Made by a program: the position numbers and the translations under genes
The notes under the pieces: model-generated
Told to the model about the DNA's origin: nothing
The model's input: the letters and a program-made list of their open reading frames with translations, nothing else
Databases searched by the model: none
Shown: in pieces, positions 1 through 12,951 of the stretch
How the letters are laid out: every line of letters begins with the position of its first letter
Position numbering within the stretch: position 1 is the stretch's first letter
Assembly: GCF_000315485.1 (NCBI RefSeq)
Contig: NZ_JH992941.1
Span: 1,519,312 to 1,583,311 of the forward strand
Source: Bacteroides oleiciplenus YIT 12058
GTDB taxonomy: Bacteria > Bacteroidota > Bacteroidia > Bacteroidales > Bacteroidaceae
Length of the DNA stretch: 64,000 nt
Direction of reading: 5' to 3'

Positions 1-3661
<3,661 letters not shown>

Positions 3662-3673
3662 AGTATCAAATCA

Positions 3674-5533
3674 TTATTTTTTCATCTTTACATATAACTC
3701 ATTCAAAACTTCCCTTCGCGTAGAAACTCCCGACTGGACTTTTATATTCAATTTAGACAAGCGCTTCCAGTAACTTAAAGTCTGTTCCTCTATCGCTTCG
3801 TCTAATCTTGCTTCCCATTCGGGCAAAAAGCCTCGAAGTCCCATGTATTGCACCATTGAGAAATCTTTATCATCCAATGAGACATCTTTATAATAAATCA
3901 GAGTAGTACCTTGCTCAAGCAAGACATCTTGCATCATAGATATATTGATGTTCTTGACTTTTACCTTTTCATCTATTGCAACCGAAGACGCTACACCGGC
4001 AGCTTGTCCCATAGCCATCCAGCATGGCTCCATCCTAAGTGTAGAGAAACCGATGTGAGAACCGGAGATAGGGACCGGAAACAATAAATTATCTACATCT
4101 TTGGGAACAATCACTCCATAAGGAACAGTGTAAGGTGATGTCGGATAGCCCAGAAAACCATTCAGGTGTACCATACCGGGTTCCCGCTTATGGGTGGCAT
4201 GTGAATCAAATCCATAGTGGCTGGCTGTAATACTTGATGAGTACACAGGAGGTCTTCCACCACCTTTTACAGGCATCGCATCACTTGCTATGAAAAAGTG
4301 AAGTCCTTCGAACCGACGTCCTTCACGTACATATACTTGTCTGGGAAAATGCCCGTTATCTGTGTATTCATCTTTTGCATACCCCCATTCGCGAGTCGCT
4401 TTCCGGAAATGATCAGGTAATTCTTTATCGTTTTGGGCAAACCAGAGCAATCCCTCTGTATATTCCCTTAGTCTTGTTGCAAATTTGTCACGCCATGCCC
4501 AACCGGCTGTAGGCCATGCCCAGTTCTCTTCGGGGAGATCTGACGAGACAAAGGCAGCATGCTGGTTATTGGCATCTGTTTTTTCATTTGGAATCTCAAC
4601 CAGGTTTACTACTTTCCCAAGCCCCCATTTGTCACCGGGAATCATAGTAGGATTACCTTTAGCTATATGCTTTCTATTAGCTTCTAACATTTCCGGAGTA
4701 ACATTCACCATCTCAGCTTGGGTATGACGCCCCGTCCAGACATCATCGATAATAGATGCATATTCATTGCGGTCATAATTTTGGGGTTTTGTTATGGATA
4801 CTTTATTATTCGGATTTCTGGTTAGGCACAACCGATAGTTGTAGGCTTGGACAGCATTATCTCCAATAAATGTGGAAGCATCCATTTCAGGACCATGCCA
4901 ATATTTGTAAACACTACCTGCTCCGGGTTCTCCAAATTCATTTTTACCTTCTCGCCCTACTCTAAAGGGTACTCCGGCTGCTGCTGCCAGATCTCCCTCA
5001 TAGGTTGCATCAATGAAAATCTTGCCTCGATACTCTTCTTGAGTATTTTTATCACGATTCAGTATATTGATTTGCACAATCTTGTCATCTACTTTTTTTA
5101 GATTGCGGGGGCTGGAATCAAATTGTCGCATTGTCAAAACTGTGATTAGACCTTTATATTCTCCCAACCAGTCAGTAAATACTTGTTCTGCTACTGAAGG
5201 TTCGAAACGGAAACCATCATCACATCTCTGATATTGTGTGGAAGCCATACCATATTTCTTTTTGTAATAGTCTTTGATGCGGCAAGTGAACTCTCTGAAC
5301 AATCCTGTAGTAGCTGCCCGGGTTACAATATCCGTTGCTCCCAGCCCATTGGAAGGCAGGCCTCCGATATGCTGTGTACGTTCCAGAATAACAGACGTTT
5401 TCCCAAGCTTGGCAGCTGCAAGTGCTGTGGTCAAACCGCCGGGCGTTCCTCCCACTATAACAATATCATATGTTTGTTGTGCAAAAACATTGATGCTCCA
5501 AAATAATAGTAAAGTTATTAGTAATTGTTTCAT
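3674..5533 (-). CDS. Secreted FAD-dependent oxidoreductase (FAD_oxidored family)
   Basis: A 619-residue protein that starts with a Sec signal peptide (MKQLLITLLLFWSINVFAQ). A Rossmann FAD-binding motif follows at once (VGGTPGGLTTALAA), and the acidic end of the second strand is in VILERTQHIGG. Later blocks include IDATYEGDLAAAAGVPF and a C-terminal GSHIGFSTLRMEPCWMAMGQ, both typical of the PF12831-type FAD family. Such proteins occur in Bacteroides glycan loci, but the reaction is generally unknown. It sits between two GH28-like paralogues with gaps of 12 and 8 bases, so it probably oxidises or reduces a sugar, or a sugar-linked group, of the same substrate. An exported flavoprotein needs FAD outside the cytoplasm, or folding before export. 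I cannot tell the substrate. Confidence 0.85.
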   Translation of the reverse strand: MKQLLITLLLFWSINVFAQQTYDIVIVGGTPGGLTTALAAAKLGKTSVILERTQHIGGLPSNGLGATDIVTRAATTGLFREFTCRIKDYYKKKYGMASTQYQRCDDGFRFEPSVAEQVFTDWLGEYKGLITVLTMRQFDSSPRNLKKVDDKIVQINILNRDKNTQEEYRGKIFIDATYEGDLAAAAGVPFRVGREGKNEFGEPGAGSVYKYWHGPEMDASTFIGDNAVQAYNYRLCLTRNPNNKVSITKPQNYDRNEYASIIDDVWTGRHTQAEMVNVTPEMLEANRKHIAKGNPTMIPGDKWGLGKVVNLVEIPNEKTDANNQHAAFVSSDLPEENWAWPTAGWAWRDKFATRLREYTEGLLWFAQNDKELPDHFRKATREWGYAKDEYTDNGHFPRQVYVREGRRFEGLHFFIASDAMPVKGGGRPPVYSSSITASHYGFDSHATHKREPGMVHLNGFLGYPTSPYTVPYGVIVPKDVDNLLFPVPISGSHIGFSTLRMEPCWMAMGQAAGVASSVAIDEKVKVKNINISMMQDVLLEQGTTLIYYKDVSLDDKDFSMVQYMGLRGFLPEWEARLDEAIEEQTLSYWKRLSKLNIKVQSGVSTRREVLNELYVKMKK

Positions 5534-5541
5534 TGTAATTT

Positions 5542-7002
5542 CTATTTATTTATATTAGTAGATTGATATACATGTATCTGTTGCTTCTTTTTTCCGGGTT
5601 CCTGGATTTTCATTTTACTCATGTTGACATGGTGTGCGTCATCCAGTACTATAGCTGGTCTATAATCTCTTTTTCGGGCAATAAATGTAACGTTCTCTAA
5701 AGCAATCCCCTCAACATGTCGGAGATAGAGCCCCCACGCCGGGAGTTCTTTGAAACATGAAAATTCAGGATATGAATCTGCCAACTCAGGAACTTTATCT
5801 AATTCTTCCGGAGTTATACCGACCTTTGCTATTTCCGGTTTTCCTGCTCCCGGATGATTGATTACCACATTTTTCAGAGTTACGTGTGTTATGGGATGCC
5901 CTTTCAGTCCAATGATACTTGCCGGCGATATATTTCTGGGCATATGTTCTATTGGTCCCTCATACTCATATCCTGCATCCGGTTTCCCTTCGGGAATTTC
6001 CACATACAAGTTAGAAATGAGAACAGAGTCCATAGATCCGACTTTATCCGAATGTGTACGGTTGCCTATCCGAAGAAATATAGCATTTCCTGTATTATAG
6101 GCTTGCAAACTATCCACTACTATGTTTCGGACATATCCTCCGTCAGGAGTGGCTATCGTTAATGCTGAACGATAAGTATCATAAACCTTATTGTTTATAA
6201 TCCGGATATTTTCATATCCTCCAACTGTCATAGTGCCTAATTTTATTCCGTTAGCACTCGAACGCATGGTACAGTTACGAATCACTACGTTTCGACATGC
6301 AACCTCTGCTTTATGGGATTTCAAGCAGACTGCATCGTCCGAAGCGTCGAAGAAGGAATTTTCTATCAATACGTTCCGGCAATCGACGATATCAATGCCA
6401 TCGTTATTCCAATATGCTTTATTGTCGACTGTAATTCCCCTCACCCATAGCGAGTCGCACTCTTCGTATTCCTGTGTCCAGTCACAGGTGTTTTTTAGAG
6501 TGATTCCTTCTATAGTTATACCCTGGCATTGCTTGAAATGAATCCCTCGCGGTCTACGCGGTCTGTCGTTTTCCAGAGGATCTTTGATAAAACCTTTATG
6601 CACCTGGTCGATTATGTTATATGATACTTGGCGTCCTTGTGCGTCAATTACTCCTTTTCCATAAATAGCTATATTCTTTTGACTTATAGCTCGAATCATA
6701 CTGTAGCAAGGGCCTTCCATATTATAGTCGTACGGGTTCAGAGAGCCTACCAGCACTGCCCCTTCCTTCAATTGTATCGCTACATTCGATTTGAGTTCAA
6801 TGCTACCTGTTAAATAGCGGCCGACATTAAAAACTAAAACGCCTCCTCCTTCTTTGTGAATATAATCGATGCCGGTCTGGATAGAATTAGTATTCAACGT
6901 TACTCCATCAGACTTTATGCCAAAGAAAGATGCATTATATTCTTTACTCCATACTAAAGAACAAGAAAGGGAAAAAAGAATTGATAATATATATGTTCTC
7001 AT
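5542..7002 (-). CDS. GH28-like secreted polygalacturonase-family protein (paralogue B)
   Basis: Start chosen at the ATG at 7002 (MRTYILSILFSLSCSLVWS signal peptide); a longer reading from 7008 uses TTG. The protein has about 486 residues and aligns over its whole length with the 2174-3661 product: the same N-terminal FGIKSDGVTLNT block, NNDGID, DASDDAVCLKSH and RSSANGIKLGT motifs, and the same EHMPRNISPASIIGL stretch. With the TTG numbering the catalytic acids are near D203 and D224/D225. As in its paralogue, the canonical GHG histidine is missing. The gene is 6 bases from the upstream GH92 stop and 8 bases from the FAD oxidoreductase. Retaining two diverged copies suggests two linkages in one substrate. 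Confidence 0.85.
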   Translation of the reverse strand: MRTYILSILFSLSCSLVWSKEYNASFFGIKSDGVTLNTNSIQTGIDYIHKEGGGVLVFNVGRYLTGSIELKSNVAIQLKEGAVLVGSLNPYDYNMEGPCYSMIRAISQKNIAIYGKGVIDAQGRQVSYNIIDQVHKGFIKDPLENDRPRRPRGIHFKQCQGITIEGITLKNTCDWTQEYEECDSLWVRGITVDNKAYWNNDGIDIVDCRNVLIENSFFDASDDAVCLKSHKAEVACRNVVIRNCTMRSSANGIKLGTMTVGGYENIRIINNKVYDTYRSALTIATPDGGYVRNIVVDSLQAYNTGNAIFLRIGNRTHSDKVGSMDSVLISNLYVEIPEGKPDAGYEYEGPIEHMPRNISPASIIGLKGHPITHVTLKNVVINHPGAGKPEIAKVGITPEELDKVPELADSYPEFSCFKELPAWGLYLRHVEGIALENVTFIARKRDYRPAIVLDDAHHVNMSKMKIQEPGKKKQQIHVYQSTNINK

Positions 7003-7008
7003 AATCAA

Positions 7009-9222
7009 TTATTTAAATGTTTCTGACGGATTGTCCGTCATGATAAATTCTAAAATACCTCCGTCTGTGATTTCATGATGAAAGATTCTGAAGCGTTTTA
7101 ACTCTTTTCCATTCAAGAAGACTACCTTTACATATTTATTTTCTTTCGATAAGTTTTCAGCACGAATGGTGAAATTCTTTCCGCCTTCCAGACGTAACAC
7201 CATTTCTTTCAATTGAGGAGCACCAATAATATATTCTCCACTGATAGGGTCTACGGGGTAAAATCCCATGGCTGAGAATAAATACCATGCGGACATCTGC
7301 CCACAATCATCATTCCCGCATAATCCGTCGGGAACGGGCAAATAAAAGCGATCAAAGATTTCGCGGACAAGTTCTTGTGTTTTCCAGGGTTCTCCTGCAT
7401 AGTTATATAGGTAAGCTACATGATGGCTGGGTTCATTACCATGAGCATATTGTCCTATAAGCCCGGTCACATCCGATACAAAACCTGTATTTACAGTCTT
7501 GTTCTCAAGCCAGAAAAGTGAATCGAGTTTTGCTGTAAATGCTTTATTTCCTCCCATCATCTCAATCAAAGAATCTACATCGTGTTGCACATGCCATACA
7601 TACTGCCATGCATTGCCTTCGGTATAATCCCCTCCGGAAGTTCCGGCATGTGATAATCTGAAAGGATCAAAAGGATCTCTCCATTTGCCTTGTGAATCTT
7701 TTCCTCGCATTAGTTTTGTTGCCGGATCAAATAGGGATGTATATGCGCGAGCTCTTTTGGAAAAGAAATCATAATCTTCCTTTTTTCCTAATGCTTTTGC
7801 CATCTGCGCCACGCAATAGTCATCATAGCAACTTTCTAAAGTTCTGGAAACCGATTCTTCAGGAACAAGATCGAAAGGATAATATCCATACTGATTGTAT
7901 GTTTCCCAATCAGACTTCGGATGGGACTCTAATGATGATTTTCTGATTGCTTCGTAAGCTCTTTCCGGGTCAAAACCTTTATACCCTTTCAGATATGCCT
8001 CTACAATAACGGGTATAGCATGGTTGCCAATCATACAATGGTTTTCTTTGCCCCATAAAGCCCATATAGGCAAATAACCCTGTATATCACAATGAGATAA
8101 CATTGAATTGACAAATCCATTAACTTTCTCTGGCACTAAAAGAGTATATAGCGGATGAGCGGCACGATAAGTATCCCATAAAGATAAGGTAGAATAGTAT
8201 TCTCCTATGGGAGAATGGAGGATGCTGTCATTAGGACCTTTGTATCTTCCATCCACATCGGTTATATTATTGGGTTGAATACACAAGTGGTAAATGGAAG
8301 TGTAAAAATTTACTTTTTGCTCTTCTGTGCCCGATACGTCTATACGTGATAATAAATTGTTCCAGGCTTCGGCAGCTTGAGTCTTCACCTTCTCAAAGTT
8401 CCAGTCCGGATTTTCTTTTTCCAATGCTTCCTGCGCGCCTTCTATACTGACAGTAGACAGGCCAACTTTTACTTGAACGCTTTCTCCTTGTTTTAAATCG
8501 AATGAAAGAAGAAGGCGTTTGGCCTTTTCCCCTTCCTGGGGCTGAAGTTCCTCAACAGCCATATAGGGTTTGTCGAATTTGATAACATAGAAGAACTCTC
8601 TTTCTACCCACATCTTCACCCTGTTCTTTCCGGCAATGCTATGTTGATCTAAAAATTGCATTTCTGCATCTATCACATGAGTTCGTAGCTGCTCATCCTT
8701 ACTTACAATTCCACTTTGAAGGTCTACCAGAATGTGTGCCGGTCCTTCTTTTCTGAAAGTATAACGATGCATAGCTGTACGCTGTGTCGCAGTCAACTCT
8801 ACATCCACCTCAAAATCAGATAAAACCACCGAATAATATCCTGGATAAGCTTTTTGATGCTCTTTATCATATCGACTTTTATATTTGCCATTTTGTATAT
8901 CACCACAAAATGGCAGAATTAATATATCTCCTAAGTCAGGACATCCCGTACCATTCAGATGGTTTTGAGAAAATCCCATGATAGAGTCATCCTCAATATT
9001 AAAGCCGGAGCAATATCTCCACGAACCATTTCCACTTTCCGGGCTTACTTGTATCATTCCGAATGGTACACAAGCTCCTGGAAATGTATGGCCATTATCG
9101 GCATTGCCAATAAAAGGATTCACATAACAGCAATAATCCTGTTCAATATTACTACATCTTATGCTCAGAAAGCATACTCCAATTATAGCAAATACCCACC
9201 AAAAACATTCCTTTATTTTCAT
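7009..9222 (-). CDS. GH92 alpha-mannosidase (lipoprotein or exported)
   Basis: A 737-residue calcium-dependent inverting exo-alpha-mannosidase family member. The N-terminal beta-sandwich opens with YVNPFIGNADNGHTFPGA. The (alpha/alpha)6 domain carries TEGNAWQYVWHVQHD, with the probable acid E535, and GNDDCGQMSAW with the base pair D638/D639. These fall almost exactly where the B. thetaiotaomicron GH92 enzymes have theirs. The N terminus has a hydrophobic segment ending in SIRC, so a lipoprotein is plausible. It lies 5 bases downstream of the other GH92 gene in the SusCD operon. The linkage (alpha-1,2, -1,3, -1,4 or -1,6) cannot be read from sequence alone. Confidence 0.93.
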   Translation of the reverse strand: MKIKECFWWVFAIIGVCFLSIRCSNIEQDYCCYVNPFIGNADNGHTFPGACVPFGMIQVSPESGNGSWRYCSGFNIEDDSIMGFSQNHLNGTGCPDLGDILILPFCGDIQNGKYKSRYDKEHQKAYPGYYSVVLSDFEVDVELTATQRTAMHRYTFRKEGPAHILVDLQSGIVSKDEQLRTHVIDAEMQFLDQHSIAGKNRVKMWVEREFFYVIKFDKPYMAVEELQPQEGEKAKRLLLSFDLKQGESVQVKVGLSTVSIEGAQEALEKENPDWNFEKVKTQAAEAWNNLLSRIDVSGTEEQKVNFYTSIYHLCIQPNNITDVDGRYKGPNDSILHSPIGEYYSTLSLWDTYRAAHPLYTLLVPEKVNGFVNSMLSHCDIQGYLPIWALWGKENHCMIGNHAIPVIVEAYLKGYKGFDPERAYEAIRKSSLESHPKSDWETYNQYGYYPFDLVPEESVSRTLESCYDDYCVAQMAKALGKKEDYDFFSKRARAYTSLFDPATKLMRGKDSQGKWRDPFDPFRLSHAGTSGGDYTEGNAWQYVWHVQHDVDSLIEMMGGNKAFTAKLDSLFWLENKTVNTGFVSDVTGLIGQYAHGNEPSHHVAYLYNYAGEPWKTQELVREIFDRFYLPVPDGLCGNDDCGQMSAWYLFSAMGFYPVDPISGEYIIGAPQLKEMVLRLEGGKNFTIRAENLSKENKYVKVVFLNGKELKRFRIFHHEITDGGILEFIMTDNPSETFK

Positions 9223-9227
9223 TTAAT

Positions 9228-11300
9228 TTATTTTTTAAATAGTGATTTTACAAAATCAGTATTATTTCCCCAACGTTTATTGGGAGACTTTCCTAACTCC
9301 AGAGTCAAATCTCCGCCTTGCATGATTTCTTCATAACTTAACCAGCTTCTATTTAAAGTTTTGCCGTTTAAAACAGCTTTTTGAATATAGATGCACTCTG
9401 CATCAGGGCGATTTACATGGATTTTAAATTCCTGTTGAGAGGTTGGGTGTAATGTGACCGCATCAAAGACCGGAGCACTTATCCAATAATAGGGTACACC
9501 CGGGCAGACCGGAAATAATCCTATGGAGGATAGTACAAACCAGGAAGACATGGTTCCTGCATCGTCGTCCATTTCTTTCAAATATCCCCGTGGAGTGGTA
9601 GTGAAGATTTTACCAATATAAGGTTTTTCCCACTTTTCATGTGTCCCGTAATAATTAGTGGTAGGTTCAAGTAATATCTGACGGACTAACTTTTGCGTTT
9701 TCCATGGTTCTCCAAGGTAATAATATAAAAATGGAACGTGTATATCAGGCTGGTTCCCCATGTTGAATAAGTTATTCTCAAAGAAATAATCTAATTCGTT
9801 CAAAACCTTTTTCTTGCTGCCCAAAGTCGAAATTACCCAGTCGAAATCATGAGGTACGAACCAACGGTATTGCCATATAGTACCTTCATACAAACCGTCG
9901 CCGTGCATTATATCTGAAGTAGGGCCAATGTTCTTAAATTTCTGTAACCATATCGGTCTGTAGTCTTTAGAACGTAAAGAGAACTCTTTTTTTAACTCTT
10001 TATTACCCATTTTCCCTGCGAGTTCGGAAACTCCCCAGAAATCATATCCTCGTTCTAATGCTTTGTCCGGTGAATCGTTGGAGATATCTTCCGCCTCTTT
10101 CAGCATCAATGGGAGTAGTTCGTCGAGAGAACCATCAAACATCCCCTTTTGCAATGCATCTAAAATAGTGATAATAGAGTGTTCTGTACGTGTTGTCAAA
10201 AACGGTTCCGTTTTCGTTGCAGAGCGAGGCTTACCTTGTTTGTATAACTCCGCAAGTGAGGAAATCATCTGTTTGTATTCCGTGGGACAAACAATAGACA
10301 GCAGAGGATATTTTGTTCGGTAGGTGTCCCAAATGGACCAACCATGATAATAGGGTAACTGCTGGCCTTTATATACTTTTCCATCACTTCCCCTGTAACT
10401 GCCGGAATAATCATTGATTGTGAAAGGAGTTTGGCAAGCATGATAGAGCCGTGTATAAAATGATGTCTTTAAGTCTTCATCAGAAGTTTCTACTTGTATT
10501 TGCCCCAATAATTTTTCCCAGTTAGCACGTGCATTGGCACGTACTTGCTCGAAAGACAAGTTCGAGCACTCTTGTTTGAGATTCGCTTCAGCTTCTTCTG
10601 CACTGACGGAGGATAATCCTATTTTAAGTATAATTTGTTCATTAGGCTCTGTCTGGAACTTCCATAGCAATTCTGAATCGTTGTCTTCCGGTTTACAGGC
10701 AGATTTATCTTTCTCAATATAATAATAAAATTTGTAACTGCCTAAATCACAAGTGCAAGCGGAACGCACGAATCCCCTTACTGCATTGTTTCCTACAATA
10801 TTATGTTCTTCGGCGATATGCTTACCATAAGAATGTTTAAAATCTATTTTGATGCCTGCTGCCTCTGTAGACGGATAAGTAAAACGATAGATAGCGGCAG
10901 TTCTGCCTGTAGTAATTTCAACTTTAAGCTGATTATCTAAAGTTATGCTATAATATCCGGGAACTGCTACTTCCGAAGCTTTATCCATCTTTAGAGGTTT
11001 GCATGATGTTTCGATAAAAGGTGTTATCAACAGATTTCCTCCGACACCTATGCAGCCCACTCCAGACATTCTGGTTTGTGAGAATCCCTTTAACTGATGT
11101 GCTTGATAATCATAACCTCCATTTCCACGAGGCATCGTTTCTGGTCCAGGTTTAATCATTCCAAACGGAATGGTTGCGGATGGATCGGTTTGTCCATGAT
11201 CATCGGAAGTGCCAATGAAAGGATTTACAAAAGAGGTTTGTTGAGCTTGAACCATAGAAAGGGACAAGCATAATACTAATATTACACTGAAGTATCTCAT
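9228..11300 (-). CDS. GH92 alpha-mannosidase, second copy in operon
   Basis: Start set at the ATG at 11300 (MRYFSVILVLCLSLSMVQAQ signal peptide). An in-frame upstream Met at 11333 lies inside the terminator hairpin and is less likely. The protein has about 690 residues. It has SFVNPFIGTSDDHGQTDP, YEGTIWQYRWFVPHD (acid E472) and a variant base block EMDDDAGTMSSW (D578-D580). The Cys-Gly-Gln of the other copy has become Ala-Gly-Thr, which suggests a different subfamily and linkage. Typical GH92 blocks GEPWKTQ and GLFPVCPG follow. It is the first enzyme gene after susD, beyond an intergenic hairpin that may lower read-through. Confidence 0.92.
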   Translation of the reverse strand: MRYFSVILVLCLSLSMVQAQQTSFVNPFIGTSDDHGQTDPSATIPFGMIKPGPETMPRGNGGYDYQAHQLKGFSQTRMSGVGCIGVGGNLLITPFIETSCKPLKMDKASEVAVPGYYSITLDNQLKVEITTGRTAAIYRFTYPSTEAAGIKIDFKHSYGKHIAEEHNIVGNNAVRGFVRSACTCDLGSYKFYYYIEKDKSACKPEDNDSELLWKFQTEPNEQIILKIGLSSVSAEEAEANLKQECSNLSFEQVRANARANWEKLLGQIQVETSDEDLKTSFYTRLYHACQTPFTINDYSGSYRGSDGKVYKGQQLPYYHGWSIWDTYRTKYPLLSIVCPTEYKQMISSLAELYKQGKPRSATKTEPFLTTRTEHSIITILDALQKGMFDGSLDELLPLMLKEAEDISNDSPDKALERGYDFWGVSELAGKMGNKELKKEFSLRSKDYRPIWLQKFKNIGPTSDIMHGDGLYEGTIWQYRWFVPHDFDWVISTLGSKKKVLNELDYFFENNLFNMGNQPDIHVPFLYYYLGEPWKTQKLVRQILLEPTTNYYGTHEKWEKPYIGKIFTTTPRGYLKEMDDDAGTMSSWFVLSSIGLFPVCPGVPYYWISAPVFDAVTLHPTSQQEFKIHVNRPDAECIYIQKAVLNGKTLNRSWLSYEEIMQGGDLTLELGKSPNKRWGNNTDFVKSLFKK

Positions 11301-11322
11301 ATTAAATGTTTTATAAATAAAA

Positions 11323-11359
11323 GAGGGTTTCAAAAGAAACGCAAACTCTTAAAACCCTC
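11323..11359 (-). terminator. Hairpin between susD and the enzyme genes
   Basis: On the minus strand, GAGGGTTT and AAACCCTC form a stem followed by TTTTATTTAT. This is a rho-independent-like hairpin 18 bases after the susD stop and 23 bases before the GH92 start at 11300. Such hairpins after susCD probably let susCD outnumber the downstream enzymes through partial termination. Confidence 0.75.
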
Positions 11360-11376
11360 ATATTAGAAAGGTAGAA

Positions 11377-12927
11377 TCAATCTTTTAGTCCAGGAACTAT
11401 AAGGAGTTCATTGTCTGGTATCGGGAAATAATAGAATTCTTCGCTTAATGTTAAATTGGGATTTAAAGAAAGCTCGGCTGCATCTCTATAATTCTTTTGC
11501 AAATGAAGAATCTCATGTCTTTGCATGGTAAAGAAACGCCCCATGCAGCTATGTTCCATACCTGCGGTTTCCCACCGTCTCTCATCCAAAACAGCTTTTT
11601 GGAAGTATTCCTTAGTCACATCCTTTGAAATGAGTGGTACTCCTGCTCTTTTTTGTACTCTCCACATACAGTCAAATGCTAAATCATCAATATTCTTACT
11701 TCCATAAGCAACTGCCTCAGCATACAGTAGCAGAATATCAGCATATCTAAATATCATTCTGGTTTTCCCGCTTGCACTTGAAATTCCTTTAGTTTCGTAA
11801 TACCCGTCATCGTAATTAAATACCCAGTCCGAACTTTCTATATTCTTCTTCCAATAAGGATGTTTCTGATTGGTTGCGGGGTCGTCCCAATCCAGTAATG
11901 GATAACGTCCTGTTTCCGGGTTACGTTCCTGTCCGGTCATCGTCACTTTAGTCAAGAACCAAGCATCTTTGCGTATTCCTTCCGGCATACTTCTGAAAAA
12001 TTCCAATTCAACCATATAGTCACACCATCCGCCGGACTCTTCGGGTAATTCACTTTTAGGGCCAGAGAAATAATTTTTCGTTTTGTTATGGAACTCTCCG
12101 AATACTATTTCTTTGGAGTAATTAGCCTCCGGTTCTTTAGTCAATGTGCGTATATCCGGCTCTAATATATAACCATAGGTAGCTTCATTTTCAATAATTT
12201 CTTTATATTTTGCAGCTGCCTTATCGTAATATTCGGCTCCCTTTTTCAGAGGCCAGCCTGCTTCTGTCATGTAGACAGAGGCCAACAAAGCTTTTGCAGC
12301 GCCTTTGTTAGGAGCTACATTGATTCCGTTCTGAAAATAAGGCGCTATCTTATGATTGTCCGGTAACATTCTTTCTGCCGTTAATGCATCCGATTCTATT
12401 AATTCATATATTTTCTGCACATCTGCTTTGGGGGTATTGTAATTTATCTCATTCTCTGTAATCAGAGGTATACGCCCCCAAATACGTACAAGCATAAAAT
12501 AGTTTAATGCTCTCAGGAAATAGGCTTGTCCCAGTCTCGGCTCCAGGAAAGACTTCTCAACCGGTGTTCTTTCTGCATTATTAATCACATAATTACAAGC
12601 CTTGATTGTCTGATAATAGAGTTGATACATTTCAAGAATATCTGTGTTGCCTGAATTGAAATTAAACCGGTCATATTCCGAGAAACGTGACTTATTGCCA
12701 CCACTATGCGCTGTCACATCATCTGCACACCACACATAAATAGCTCTGAAGACGCGGGCGTTAGTCTGGTAATATTTGTTATACATTCCGGTTATAGCCA
12801 TATCCAAATCTTCCGGACTTGAGAAGAAAGAAGAAGGAGTAAGCCTGCCACGAGGGTCTTCTTCCAGGAAATTGTCGCAAGAGCATAAAGCAAATAATAA
12901 TATGCTATAAATCAATATATTTTTCAT
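11377..12927 (-). CDS. SusD/RagB family glycan-binding lipoprotein
   Basis: Outer-membrane surface lipoprotein of 516 residues that binds the glycan and caps the SusC transporter. The signal peptide ends in a lipobox (FALCSC, then DNFLEEDPRG). The next stretch, TPSSFFSSPEDLDMAITGMY, and the C-terminal RMIFRYADILLLYAEA and RRWETAGMEHS blocks are family hallmarks, with TPR-like helices between. It starts 24 bases after the susC stop, the usual order and spacing. The ligand cannot be inferred. The neighbouring enzymes point to a glycan with alpha-mannose, beta-galactose and possibly uronic acid. Confidence 0.95.
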   Translation of the reverse strand: MKNILIYSILLFALCSCDNFLEEDPRGRLTPSSFFSSPEDLDMAITGMYNKYYQTNARVFRAIYVWCADDVTAHSGGNKSRFSEYDRFNFNSGNTDILEMYQLYYQTIKACNYVINNAERTPVEKSFLEPRLGQAYFLRALNYFMLVRIWGRIPLITENEINYNTPKADVQKIYELIESDALTAERMLPDNHKIAPYFQNGINVAPNKGAAKALLASVYMTEAGWPLKKGAEYYDKAAAKYKEIIENEATYGYILEPDIRTLTKEPEANYSKEIVFGEFHNKTKNYFSGPKSELPEESGGWCDYMVELEFFRSMPEGIRKDAWFLTKVTMTGQERNPETGRYPLLDWDDPATNQKHPYWKKNIESSDWVFNYDDGYYETKGISSASGKTRMIFRYADILLLYAEAVAYGSKNIDDLAFDCMWRVQKRAGVPLISKDVTKEYFQKAVLDERRWETAGMEHSCMGRFFTMQRHEILHLQKNYRDAAELSLNPNLTLSEEFYYFPIPDNELLIVPGLKD

Positions 12928-12951
12928 TTTACATCTATTTTATTGGTTAAA

